Origin: Rheum nobile
Taxonomy: Eukaryota > Streptophyta > Magnoliopsida > Caryophyllales > Polygonaceae
Assembly (NCBI GenBank): GCA_027886185.1
Contig: WOAB01000589.1
Span: 4,593,001 to 4,657,000 of the forward strand
Direction of reading: 5' to 3'
Length of the DNA stretch: 64,000 bases
Each line of letters begins with the position of its first letter. Within the stretch, counting starts at the first letter, position 1. Positions 11,699 to 21,202 of this stretch are shown piece after piece. The position numbers were made by a program, and so were the translations under genes. The notes under the pieces are model-generated. The model did not search any database. It was not told the origin of the DNA and saw nothing but the letters and a program-made list of their open reading frames with translations.

Positions 11699-12298
11699 AT
11701 ACAGAATTAGCTTTTCACATTGGAAGTTTGAAGAAAATAAGTCTAGTATATAAGGTTTATGGGCTATTCGTCTGATTGTCAATTGGTTTTAGGATCGAAC
11801 CGCACTGAACGTATGTGTTGGGCTTTATGTGAGTGTTGCACTTATACGTACACGTACCCCCACGATTGGCCCACTAGACTTTAACGTGATATCAGAGCGG
11901 ATTCTGAGTTTGGATTTGTTTCCTAGTTTGTTTGGGCTTAGCCCGCCATGATGGTGTGATATGAGCTAGATGTTTGGCTTGTCGGCCTTAAGACACTGTT
12001 TGAGCTTAGCTCGCCACGAGGGCATGATATAGGCTAGCTCGTTTGACTTGTAGGCTTGAAGGCATGTTGTCAAGCACCATGACCAGGCAGTTGCACTTGA
12101 AGGACGTGTGAGAATTAGCTTCTCACATGGGCCACATCAAGTGCCAGGACCTAGTATATATATGGTTGGTGGGCTACTTCTTTTATTTCTAATTGGTTTT
12201 GGAATGGAACTCCACTAGGCTTACATGATGGGCTTTATGTGTATGTTGCGATCGAATTTATACGTATCCCCGTGATTGTTCCACCGAACTTTAATACG
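11699..12298 (+). mobile_element. TRIM-like miniature LTR retrotransposon
   Basis: Two diverged direct repeats of about 190 bp, 11699-11886 and 12107-12298, share GAATTAGCTT, CTAGTATATA, GGGCTA, CAATTGGTTTT/TAATTGGTTTT and GGGCTTTATGTG in the same order. Immediately after the first copy is TGATATCAGAGC (11887-11898), a primer-binding site complementary to initiator tRNA-Met with one change. The internal part is only about 200 bp and noncoding. LTR size, internal size and primer site fit a TRIM element. Repeat borders are approximate, and no clean target duplication was found. Confidence 0.6.
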
Positions 12299-12470
12299 TA
12301 CATGTTGTCGGGACGATTAACACTCTACTATATCATTAGACCAATTATAAGTGGGTATTGATAACATTGTATAAATTAATCTAGTATATATATATATGGG
12401 AAGTGTTGGCGAGAATGGTGAGAACCGTTTTCGCGTTGTCACGTGTCAACATCACGTGGTGTCACGTCAC

Positions 12471-12632
12471 TGATAATAATAAGAGTTATTCAGTTATTTT
12501 GCATAATCATTGTTTTATTTAAATTGTGATTCTATTTTTTAGTTAGAGATATCTCTCTCAGTTTGTTAGCTCTTCATGTATAAGTAAACTTATCAATGAA
12601 TAACATCAATACACTTTTCCTTAGCCTCTATA
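12471..12632 (+). repeat. 5' LTR of element D
   Basis: It shares with 37238-37384 the phrases TCAGTTATTTT, ATAATCATTGTTTTATTT, GTTAGAGAT, CTCTCTCAGTTTGT, AGCTCTTCATGTA and TTATCAATGAATAACATCA in order. It is followed directly by the primer-binding site TGGTATCAG (12633-12641), complementary to initiator tRNA-Met. Confidence 0.8.
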
Positions 12633-12769
12633 TGGTATCAGCCTACAATTTCCTTGGACCCCATCTTCCTCAAACACAAAACACGACCCTCTAGCCATTA
12701 ACGGAGGTTGATTTTGCTACCCAACTCCCCAACCCATCGACACCAACAATCCCTTCACAATTGTTCATC

Positions 12770-13672
12770 TGATAAATGTGATTAGAATTACCTCCATAAA
12801 CTAATTAACCTGGAAACTCCAGCTTCAAGAAACCCTGAAGGCTATGATTTGTTTAAAACTCTGAATAGCTCTCATCCAATTCATGCGGAAACATCCACGA
12901 CGACAACAGCTCCACCAAAAATTATCCTTAACCCGACGTTTCTTTCATGGAAGCGGCAGGATCGCTTGTTGTACGTTGTTGTCCTTGGAACACTCTCTTC
13001 ATCAGTAGTGTCCTTGGTCACCCAGACAATCTACATCTTTCAGATCTGGGATTTGCTTAAGCAAACCTTTGCTAAGGCTTCTCGAGGACACATCAAACAA
13101 TTGAAAGAAAAGCTTTGATCTGCTGAGAAGGATCACATACGATATCTGATATATGCAGTCCCTCAAGATCACTTTCGACCTCCTCTCTTCTCTCGGTGCT
13201 CATGTCAACGCCCAAGATCTGACCGACTACATCCTCAAGGGCTTTGATGAGGCCTATAAGCCGGTGGTGGATGGTTTTAATGCTCGAGACACCTCGATCT
13301 CTTTCGAAGAGTTATATGAGAAGTTGATCCATCGGGAAATTTCCATCAAGGCTAAGACGAAGGTGGCTTTGGAACCAGCTACTGCCTTTAATGCTCAAGC
13401 CAAAAAGAAGCAAAAATCCAACGGGTCCCCAATGTAGTGGAAGCACGCCCAAATCCCACAAAACCAATCATGGCCTCAAACTAATCCCTATCGACCCACA
13501 ACCCTACAAAACTAAGTCGGACCATCAAATGGCAAACCATTCTGAGGTCGCTGCCAGTGGTGTCGAACAGTGGGTCATGTCCTCACCCAATGTCCCCATT
13601 TCCATCAACAAAACCCAACCGTACAACTCTCGACCTTGGCTCATTTCCCGGAGACCCCCCACCCACCAACAG
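12770..13672 (+). pseudogene. Copia gag of element D with zinc knuckle
   Basis: The frame includes NPTFLSWKRQDRLLYVVVLG, and after a stop LLSSLGAHVNAQDLTDYILK and SISFEELYEKLIHREISIKA. These are hallmarks of the UBN2-type copia Gag. A CCHC zinc knuckle, CQWCRTVGHVLTQC, is encoded at 13552-13593 in yet another frame. Stops at about 13116 and 13435 plus frame changes make it inactive. Gag would form the virus-like particle and bind the RNA. The frame is cut at 13672 by element C and resumes at 34032. Confidence 0.8.
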
Positions 13673-13961
13673 TGATGAGTGCCAAACACCCATCAACAAG
13701 GACGCTCAAGGCCCGGTGACTAGGGCCCGAGCCTGACCCATGGCACAAACCCTCAACGCCCTAGTCCACCGTGCCCTCTCAAGCCCAAGCGACGGAGATC
13801 CATCAACCCAAGGGACAAACCTACTCTTGGGCCTCATCTCGGAGTAGCCAAGACGTCGACGCCTCAATGCCACGACAATCAAGCATCCGATGCTTCGACT
13901 CCAAGGCATTCAACCACGCATCCCTATCCAAGCATTTGTGGCTTTTATCCCCTTTTCCCCT

Positions 13962-15275
13962 TGATAGGCGTTATCACGACACCTAAACAAAATAAATCCT
14001 TCATATCGCCTTATCAAAATAATCCTAAACAAACCTAACTCAGTAGAATAGGCAAGCAATGGTCGAATCCCACAGGGAGGAGTTGTCTTTCTTTATGTAA
14101 GTTTGTATGCCAAAGTAACAAGGGGGGATTGGTTGATTGTTATGCAAGTAAACAAAGTAAAGAAGCATAGGTTTGTAATCAAATTGGGAAAAACACTTAG
14201 CCAAACAAATATCCACATTTAGTTTGGTTGATTGGTCCTAGGTTATCTCTACTCCTTCCTATGATTATTCTTGTCCCTATTCTGAAATAGTTACCAGCCC
14301 AACTAGTCCTGGAAACCCTTAATATTGAACGCACGAGAAACTATCAAGATTTAGAACAACAGCAGCATGGAGCATAGGAATTAACCAGGATACATGCAAC
14401 ACCGATTTTTCGCAGCATTTAACACATAATCAATTCTCTTTCATAATAAACTAGTCCAACTAGTCCTAGAATATCATGATTGCTACACAAGATAAGGGAT
14501 TTCAACTCGAAATATCCAGACCCTAGCAATAGACAATTACTAATATCAACTAGTTGATCAGGCCAGTCAAATCAGTAATAATCAATAGGAATAAGCTCAA
14601 GAGAAAAGATATAATCCAAAGGAATAGAAAATATAGTTATAACCTCACAATCATATATCAAATGAAAGCTTCAATTGTCGGACTAAGCAAAAGGGTGCTT
14701 AGTTCTTTATAGTCTTGAAACAATAAAACTCAAAGGGAAAAACTGAACGTAGAATGAGATAGCCAAAGTGGCTGCTAGGGAATTAGGTTAAATAACCTAA
14801 AAACCAAACCTAATGCTAAAAAGATAACAAGTCTAATCTTAAAAGAAAACTAAAATAATGCAAACGAAATAAATAAAATAAAAGGGAAATAATATAAAAG
14901 CGAACTTCGGATGAACTCCCGCCGCGGCACGCTGATGCACAATTCCGCGACCGCGGATGAATTTCCGCGGTCGCGGAAAATTCCGTTTCTGATCCTTTGC
15001 TCTCGACTTATCCGCGACCAGGCCTACAGCTCGTCCGCGATCGCGGTTTTGACTCTGTTGCTCCTCTTCACTTCTGAACTTCGTCCTCTCTTCGTCTTCT
15101 ATGTGGTTTCTTCTCTTCATCTTCTAAATGTCTTCGTTTAAGCTTCTCCAAACCACCATATCTACATTCCTACTTCTCAACTCCAATCTCCACAATAACG
15201 CTCTAAACATCTCCAAATGGTACCCAAAATACCGGTAACAACTCCTAGTTAAACCCTACAAAGTAGCGTTGATCA
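13962..15275 (-). repeat. 3' LTR of element A
   Basis: 1314 bp, TGATCA...CTATCA when read on -. It is preceded on its own strand by the polypurine tract AGCATGGGGGAATT. It differs from the 5' LTR by scattered substitutions, several at CpG sites within the hairpins. Confidence 0.9.
14943..14978. repeat. Perfect 15-bp hairpin in 3' LTR of A
   Basis: TTCCGCGACCGCGGA (14943-14957) is followed by a 6-nt loop and its exact complement TCCGCGGTCGCGGAA (14964-14978). A related CCGCGATCGCGG palindrome lies at 15034-15045. The same motif occurs in the gag-pro spacer and in the 3' region of A. Confidence 0.9.
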
Positions 15276-16361
15276 AATTCCCCCATGCTTAAACTTTGCT
15301 CATCCTCGAGTAAGCTAATGTAAACCTACTCCTCCAATCAAATCCCCAAGGTCTCAGGAAGCATAGAAAAAATCATCCCCACTAAGAATTTCACCTAACA
15401 TGAAACTCCAAGGCACCAACACAATACGCATAATACACAAAACATACAACACAACACCAAGCCTAAAGGAAAGCAGAGTACTTCCCCCAAGCTTATTCCG
15501 AACACCATAGAGTGAAAAAAACATCTAATCCTAGCCTCCATCTATCTTCTTATGCCTCCCAAAGTGACCTACCCGAATCCTCCTTATATCACCTCTTCTT
15601 ATGTCACCACGCCAGGTAAAATGATGGTTCCTAATAATCACTCTTCTTCTTTTCACTCATTTTGCCAAGGCACCCTTTCGGGTTTTCACCAAGCCACTCA
15701 TTTCATTTTTCAATAGATGGGCTCACATAAAACTCACATCACTCTTGACCTCTTATTACCCCAGCCTAATGTTGGTCCAAACCACCTGCTTATTACCTAA
15801 GCCGCCCTTTCGGGTTTTCGACTTATCCCAGGATTTTATTTTTGTCTTTTTCAATATTTTTGACTTTTTAAATTTTTTCTTTCCTCAAACGACTAGCAAG
15901 TATAGAACACTCCCCCATGATTAAACATTGTATTGTCCTCAATGTAATGAAAGACAAGAAAAATAAAATAAAAATTGAAGCACAGGGTTGAGCAAAAAAT
16001 TAACTCACAACCGTCGCCGAGTTGGCTTGGACACGGAAGTTATTGCTGGCGGTATATCAATAAAGCACATGTCTCTGGTGTTGCGCCGGTCTTCAAACTC
16101 AAACTCTACTGTGCAACCAAAAGGAATCCACTGTAAGGTGTAGTGGTACATCAAAGAATCAGGGCTGCACGACCTTCAATGAACACAAAAATGGGGCCCA
16201 GATGTAATCGTGGTGTGGGCCATGGTGTTCCTCCTCCTCAGTTGTCGAATGTCGGGCCATCATCGTTGCCAAAAAAATTGTGGGGCGAATGTCTCCTCCT
16301 TGGCAACATGACGCGCACCATCACTCCATGGGGAACTCGGACAGCTGGCCTTCGGTAGAAC
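15276..16361 (-). promoter_or_regulatory. Conserved 3' noncoding block of A
   Basis: This block matches 29540-30541 of element B in order along its length, including AGGAGGAGACATTCGCC, GGCAACGATGATGGCCC, TGTGTTCATTGAAGG and AATGAGTGAAAAGAAGAAGA. It contains two CCC-GAAA-GGG hairpins (15673-15682 and 15804-15813 on the complement) about 130 bp apart, and an internal polypurine-like GGGGGAG tract near 15910. It has no long frame. Its degree of conservation between two families with much diverged Gag suggests a function in RNA packaging, dimerisation or priming, which is inference. Confidence 0.7.
16005..16151 (-). CDS. Small 48-residue frame in 3' block of A (hypothetical)
   Basis: On -, an ATG at 16151 opens a 48-codon frame ending in TGA at 16005. 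The peptide contains LQWIPFGCTVEFEFE and RDMCFIDIPPA and ends in KPTRRRL. The homologous place in B (about 29756-29910) keeps KWFPFGCTV and a KPTQRRL-like end, but has ATA for ATG and an early stop. It may be the C-terminal remnant of a longer ancestral protein of the lineage. No family is recognised. Confidence 0.35.
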   Translation of the reverse strand: MYHYTLQWIPFGCTVEFEFEDRRNTRDMCFIDIPPAITSVSKPTRRRL

Positions 16362-16423
16362 TTTTTTTTTCCGAATTTTTTTTTTCGTTTTTTTTTTTCA
16401 GGAATAGGAGACTTACAGTGGGA

Positions 16424-16460
16424 TTTCCGCGACCGCTGAAAATTTTCCTCGCCAGCGGAA
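16424..16460. repeat. Degenerate copy of the A hairpin in the 3' region
   Basis: TTTCCGCGACCGCTGAAAA is followed by CCTCGCCAGCGGAAA, a decayed form of the 15-bp-arm hairpin of the LTR. It lies just beyond the conserved GGGAGGCAACCCG block (16608-16620 on the complement), the same place where element B carries its own hairpin (29430-29445). Confidence 0.65.
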
Positions 16461-16665
16461 ATGTTGCTGGTGTGTAGTTCACCGTCTTCAATTTTTCTTC
16501 GGGTTTCCTTCCTGCATGTTAGTCTAAATGCAAAAACAAAAACAAAAATAGCACACAAACACCTAAAAACATGGAATGAAAAGACAGGAAAGAAATACAT
16601 ACCTCGGGTTGCCTCCCGGATAGTGCCTTAGTTATTGTCGTGGCTCGACTTGCTACTCTCTCACC

Positions 16666-17504
16666 TCAACTTGGGTTGCTCACATCAATTGAGAACTTGG
16701 GGTTTCCATCCGGAGGGTGTCGCTTTGCATCATCTATGCTGAAACCGATCATCACCCCGTCGAATTCCATTGTGAGCGAACCGCTGCTCACATCAATCTT
16801 TGTACCCGCCGTGTTCATAAACGGCCTTCCTAGCATCACATGGGCTACATTCTTGTCCTGCCCCGTATCCATCACAAAGAAGTCTGCATGGAAAAGCAAT
16901 TTGTCAACCTCTACCATCACGTCCTGTACCACTCCTTTGGGGTAGACATAGGAATTGTCCGCCAGCTGGATCACAATCCCCGTCTTCTCTAATGGTCCGA
17001 CCTCCAGAGACTCGTACAACGAGAGAGGTAGTATATTAATGGAGGCACCCAATCTAGCATGGCCTTGTCGAACAAGAAGCCCCCAATCTTGCGGGGAATA
17101 GTGAACATGCCCGAATCACTGGCCTTCTTTGGTAACCGCTTTTGCAGCATAGCAGAAACATTCCCACTGACCTGGACCTTTCTCTTCTCCTTTACCACCT
17201 TCTTCCTCTTTATCGTGCATAGCTCCTTCAAGAATTTAGCATAACGAGGGATGCTATTAACCAGCTTAAGTAAAGGAATATTTACCTCACAGTTGTTGAA
17301 GGTCTCGAACAATTCCTTATTATTCGCCGGCCTCCTTGTATCATTTAGAGCTTCGGGAAAGGGAGCAGGAGGCTTCAATGTGCTAAGCGGAGGGAAATTG
17401 GGACGCACATATCCATCGTGGGCGTCTTCGAGGGGAACTAGGGCTCCAGAGGTGTTTCCGCGATTGCGGATAGATGTCCGCGGTCGCGGAATGTCTTCGA
17501 ACAA
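16666..17504 (-). pseudogene. Retropepsin region of element A, frameshifted
   Basis: Two frames on - (17504-16989 and 17052-16666) make up the protease region. The first has PPAPFPEALN, ELFETFNNCEVNIPLLKL and RLPKKASDSGMFTIPRKIG, then runs into MLDWVPP. The second has GASINILPLSLYESLEV, VIQLADNSYVYPKGVVQDV and HVMLGRPFMNTAGTKIDV, the flap and hydrophobic-glycine motifs of Athila-type aspartic proteases. The break falls on the catalytic D-L-G-A site (near 17040) and looks like a one-base loss. In B the same site is intact. The enzyme would process Gag. Confidence 0.8.
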
Positions 17505-17702
17505 TTCCTCGCCTCCAGTAAGTTTTCCGCGATCGCGGATTTCTGTCTGCGGTCACGGATTGCTCTCGAACAGCTCCTCTTCAGAGTGGATTTTTCCGCG
17601 ATCGCGGAATTCTGTCCGCGGTCGCGGAAAAGCGTCGATTTCTTGCTCCTCTTCGCCAGTAGCCAATCCGCAGTCGCGGCTTCCTTCTTCTCGGTCGCGA
17701 AA
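17455..17702. repeat. Four hairpin repeats (about 69-bp unit) in gag-pro spacer of A
   Basis: Units begin near 17455, 17524, 17592 and 17664. Each consists of TTCCGCGATCGCGGA-like and TCCGCGGTCGCGGAA-like arms with a short AT-rich spacer, so each could fold into a GC-rich hairpin. In the gag frame the repeats encode FPRPRTEFRDRGK-type peptides. Unit 2 has CGA changed to TGA and CGG to CAG, both consistent with CpG deamination; unit 4 is most decayed. The LTR hairpin is the same motif. Confidence 0.85.
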
Positions 17703-17708
17703 AAGCTT

Positions 17709-19115
17709 CTATTGGCCCCGTCTGGCATCCAATTCTGCTCCGCTCCTTAGCGTCATGGCACAAACATTCTCCCTCGGGTTTACTACCGTTTGAGATGGTA
17801 GTTTCCCCGATTCCCGAGCTTCCAGCTTGCTCACTGCTATGGAGATCTGCCCCACTTGCTTCTCCAAGTTCTGAATACTCGACCACATCTCTTGATTTTG
17901 TTGGACCATAGTATTGCCCAACGTTGCTACAGTCAGAACTAGCGACTCCTGGTTCTTGACCACTATTGATACGCTCTGGGTGAGGGTCCTGATCATGTCA
18001 TCAACGGACGTGGGTGAACTTGAGCTTTGGCCTTGGGGTCTGTGGTCATATGGAGCTCGATATTGTTTTTGTTGACCCCCAGGCTGTTGATATGGTTGTG
18101 GGCGCTGTAGGACTTGTAGAGGCCTCTGTTGATACTCTTGATTCTCTTGGCCTTGAGGAGTACTCTGTTGATTTCTGTACCTCAGATTGGGGTGATCTCT
18201 CCATCTTGGATTGTACGTGTTGGAGTACGGGTCATATCTGGGCCTTGAAGGGCCGTATCCCCCAATGGCATTCACCTCAGCAGTGGGCTCCTGCAGCGTG
18301 GGACATGCATCGGTTGGATTCATCGTGTCATAGCATATCCCACATGATTTGACTTGCTGCTGGCCACCCTTCATCATGTACCTCATCATCATCTCCTTCA
18401 TCTCACCCATGTCAAAAAGTAGTGAAGAATTTGGCTGAGAGTCCGCAGCTCTAACTGTTTGGGCGCTCTCCCTCCTATTGAACTGTCTTGAGCCCTCAGA
18501 TAGCTCAAAGAAAACTTCATATGCCTGGTCTGGAGTCTTGTTCAAGATGTTCCCCCCACAGGCAGCGTTCACCATCCGACGCTTGTCATCAAGAAGACCT
18601 CCGTACAATAAAAGTACGAGGTCCTGGTCAGAGTATCCATGGTAGGGGCAACTAGAGATCAGCCTCTTGAACCTCTCGTAGTATTCATACAACGACTCAG
18701 TAGCCTGTTGTTCAATGTTGTTGATGCTCCTCTTCAGACTGTTGAGCTTAGTTACATGGAAGTACTTTTCCAGGAAGGCCTTCTTCATCTTGGCCCACGT
18801 GTCGATGCTCCCTGGGGTAAAGTAGTAGAACCAGTCATTGGCCGAATCCTTCAGAGAGAAAGGAAAGTCCCTCAGCTTGATCTGGTCTTCAGTCACTCCT
18901 CTAAGCTTCATGCTTGTGCAGACGGTATGGAACTCCGACAAATGCTTATTGGGGTCTTCACCACTCATCCCGTGGAAGTGAGGGAGTAGGTGGATCAACC
19001 CTGACTTGAGCTCGAAGTTGACGCCATCGGCCAGCTCAGGAAACTGCACAGCCAGCGGTTGCTGTTGTAGGTTATGGGAAGTCAGCTGCCTCAACGTGGG
19101 TGCTTCTTCAGCCAT
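17709..19115 (-). CDS. Gag of element A (Athila-type)
   Basis: A 468-residue Gag. Residues 35-200 form the capsid domain: FELKSGLIHLLPHFHGMSGE, KLRDFPFSLKDSANDWFYY, LEKYFHVTKLNSLKRSI and YEYYERFKRLISSCPYHGYS. A cysteine cluster CGICYDTMNPTDAC near residue 258 stands where the zinc knuckle is expected. A Q/P-rich linker follows, then LPSQTVVNPRENV and MTLRSG, conserved near the end of Athila Gag. The frame ends with TAG at 17709-17711, but the same frame continues through the hairpin spacer towards the protease. A leader frame overlaps its start. The product would form the particle and package RNA. Confidence 0.9.
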   Translation of the reverse strand: MAEEAPTLRQLTSHNLQQQPLAVQFPELADGVNFELKSGLIHLLPHFHGMSGEDPNKHLSEFHTVCTSMKLRGVTEDQIKLRDFPFSLKDSANDWFYYFTPGSIDTWAKMKKAFLEKYFHVTKLNSLKRSINNIEQQATESLYEYYERFKRLISSCPYHGYSDQDLVLLLYGGLLDDKRRMVNAACGGNILNKTPDQAYEVFFELSEGSRQFNRRESAQTVRAADSQPNSSLLFDMGEMKEMMMRYMMKGGQQQVKSCGICYDTMNPTDACPTLQEPTAEVNAIGGYGPSRPRYDPYSNTYNPRWRDHPNLRYRNQQSTPQGQENQEYQQRPLQVLQRPQPYQQPGGQQKQYRAPYDHRPQGQSSSSPTSVDDMIRTLTQSVSIVVKNQESLVLTVATLGNTMVQQNQEMWSSIQNLEKQVGQISIAVSKLEARESGKLPSQTVVNPRENVCAMTLRSGAELDARRGQ

Positions 19116-19234
19116 CTCAAAAATTGGGTTATCAAAGCCAAATATCTATTCACTTTGCGGTTCAGGGAGAGCGTTCTCTCAATTTCTGTATCCAAAGCTA
19201 AAAGTGGAGAGTCAGTAGCACGGGTGTGGACCAT
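19091..19234 (-). CDS. Leader frame of A (MVHTRA peptide)
   Basis: An ATG at 19234 opens MVHTRATDSPLLALDTEIER..., ending at 19091 and overlapping the gag start by 25 nt in a -1 relation. MV-x-TRA...EIERTL starts are typical of Athila/gypsy Gag, so this is probably the true Gag N-terminus displaced by a frame change. Element B has the same arrangement and the same frame offset. Confidence 0.5.
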   Translation of the reverse strand: MVHTRATDSPLLALDTEIERTLSLNRKVNRYLALITQFLRWLKKHPR

Positions 19235-19295
19235 AAGATAGGTCCACACAAAAATTGGCACACAAACACACACAAAGAAAAATCAAAACTTGCCT

Positions 19296-19312
19296 CCCCG
19301 GCAACCGTGCCA
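19296..19312 (-). promoter_or_regulatory. Primer-binding site of A (tRNA-Asp type)
   Basis: On - the sequence TGGCACGGTTGCCGGGG lies 3 nt inside the 5' LTR end (19316). It matches the complement of the 3' end of plant tRNA-Asp(GUC) with about two mismatches, the primer typical of Athila elements. Confidence 0.75.
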
Positions 19313-19315
19313 ATT

Positions 19316-20629
19316 TGATAGGCGTTATCGCGACACCTAAACAAAATAAATCCTTCGTATCGCCTTATCAAAATTATCCTAAACAAACCTAACTCAGTAG
19401 AATAGGCAAGCAAGGGTCGAATCCCACATGGAGGAGTTGTCTTTCTTTATGTAAGTTTGTATGCCAAAGTAACAAGGGGGGATTGGTTGATTGTTATGCA
19501 AGTAAACAAAGTAAAGAAGCAAAGGTTTGTAATCAAATTGAGAAAAACACTTAGCCAAACAAATATCCACCTTTAGTTTGGTTGATTGGTCCTAGGTTAT
19601 CTCTACTCCTTCCTATGATTATTACTGTCCCTATTCTGAAATAGTTACCAGTCCAACTAGTCTTGGCAACCCTTACTATTGAACGCATGAGAAACTATCA
19701 AGATTTAGAACAACATCAGCATGGAGCATAGGAATTAACCAGGATACATGCAACACCGATTTTTCACAGCATTTAACACATAATCAATTCTCTTTCATAA
19801 TAAACTAGTCCAACTAGTCCTAGAATATCATGGTTGCTACACAAGATAAGGGATTTCAACTCGAAATATCCAAACCCTAGCAATAGACAATTACTAATAT
19901 CAACTAGTTGATCAGGCCAGTCAAATCAGTAATAATCAATAGGAATAAGCCCAAGAGAAAAGATATAATCCAAAGGAATAGGAAATATAGTTATAACCTC
20001 ACAATCATATATCAAACGAAGGCTTCAATTGTCGGACTAAGCAAAAGGGTGCTTAGTTCTTCATAGTCTTGAAACAATAAAACTCAAAGGGAAAAACTGA
20101 ACGTAGAATGAGATAGCCAAAGTGGCTGCTAGGGAATTAGGTTAAATGGCCTAAAAACCAAACCTAATGCTAAAAAGATAACAAGTCTAATCTTAAAAGG
20201 AAACTAAAATAATGCAAACGAAATAAATAAAATAAAAGGGAAATAATATAAAAGCGAACTTCGGATGAACTCCCGCCGTGGCACGCTGATGCACAATTCC
20301 GCGATCGCGGATGAATTTCCGCGGTCGCGGAAAATTCCGTTTCTGATCCTTTTCTCTCGACTTATCCGCGACCAGGCCTACTGCTCGCCCGCGATCGCGA
20401 TTTTGACTCTGCTGCTCCTCTTCACTTCTGAACTTCGTCCTGTCTTCGTCTTCTATGTGGTTTCTTCTCTTCATCTTCTAAATGTCTTCGTTTAAGCTTC
20501 TCCAAACCACCATATCTGCATTCCTACTTCTCAACTCCAATCTCCACAATAACGCTCTAAACATCTCCAAATGGTACCCAAAACACCGGTAACAACTCCT
20601 AGTTAAATCCTACAAAGTAGCGCTGATCA
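19316..20629 (-). repeat. 5' LTR of element A
   Basis: 1314 bp, equal in length to the left copy, with terminal TG and CA on its own strand and the hairpin motif at 20297-20332 (one CpG transition in the left arm). Its 3' terminal part TTTAGGTGTC...AACGCCTATCA is shared with element B, showing relationship of the two families. Confidence 0.9.
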
Positions 20630-21189
20630 CCCCTTTTGTTAATTAATTCTTGTTAGTGCCTTTCCATTTTGGGTTTATTTATGCATTTCCTTTTATTGGT
20701 GGGCGTGTGAACCCATTTGCCAATGGCTCCTAGTCCACCCAACAACCCTAGACTATTTAAACTCCTTGTTGTCTCCTTTTGCAAACTAGTTGAAGAATAG
20801 AGAATTGGAATATTGCCTTGGGTATAGGAATCCTCCCCTAAGGTCTCAAATTATTTTCTATCAACTCAAGCTCTCCCAAATCTCTTCCTTCTTTCTCCCA
20901 TCACGATTTCTCAATCAAACATTTGTCAAATCTAGATCCAAGTTCATTTCGGTCAAGGAACCTCCAAGGGAGGTTCCCTTGGTCTCTTCGCCGGCGCCAC
21001 CATCCAACCCTAGCTCCGGCCAGTCCTCCCCTCATTCCGGCGTCCTTTCTCTCTTGGCTGCTGTCTTGAGCCCCCAAGGGCCTTAGGAGATCGTCCATTC
21101 ACAAGGAGAAGGGAGTCTTCACTTGGTTTAGTCTAGATCGAGCTATTTGGGGAGAAAAGTCTCACCTTGGAGGTTTGATTCTCATCAAT

Positions 21190-21202
21190 TGGTATCAGAG
21201 CC
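21190..21202 (+). promoter_or_regulatory. Primer-binding site of C (initiator tRNA-Met)
   Basis: TGGTATCAGAGCC starts 2 nt after the 5' LTR end at 21187 and is a perfect complement of the plant initiator tRNA-Met 3' end. Confidence 0.9.

Larger units (their letters stand above)
13962..20629 (-). mobile_element. Element A: non-autonomous Athila-like LTR retrotransposon
   Basis: A 6,668-bp element inserted in the 5' LTR of C with perfect duplication CCCCT (13957-13961 and 20630-20634). It is transcribed leftwards. Both LTRs are 1314 bp (19316-20629 and 13962-15275) and nearly identical, so insertion is recent. It has a tRNA-Asp-type primer site, a leader frame, gag, a repeat-rich spacer, a broken retropepsin and a long conserved 3' noncoding block. 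Reverse transcriptase, RNase H and integrase are absent, as in gag-only TR-GAG-type elements. The Gag and protease motifs place it in the Athila branch of Ty3/gypsy. Confidence 0.9.
13673..21187 (+). repeat. 5' LTR of element C, interrupted by element A
   Basis: LTR sequence runs 13673-13961 and resumes at 20635 to 21187 (289 + 553 = 842 bp), exactly the length of the 3' LTR. Element A plus one duplicated CCCCT fill the gap. It has a TATA-like CTATTTAAAC near 20751 and a hairpin GGAACCTCC-AAG-GGAGGTTCC at 20957-20977 in the transcribed part. Confidence 0.9.

Noticed and set aside
12633..12641. tRNA-like TGGTATCAG sequences as tRNA genes
   Set aside because: They are short complements of tRNA 3' ends acting as primer-binding sites; no cloverleaf or A/B boxes were seen here or elsewhere in the window.
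14839..15120. 93-codon - strand frame in the LTR of A with PRPR and RGRG motifs
   Set aside because: It reads through the hairpin motif that also occurs in the gag-pro spacer; a separate LTR-encoded protein is not supported, although the same phase is kept.
18014..18989. + strand frames over gag of element A
   Set aside because: Antisense shadows of a clear Athila-type Gag on -.
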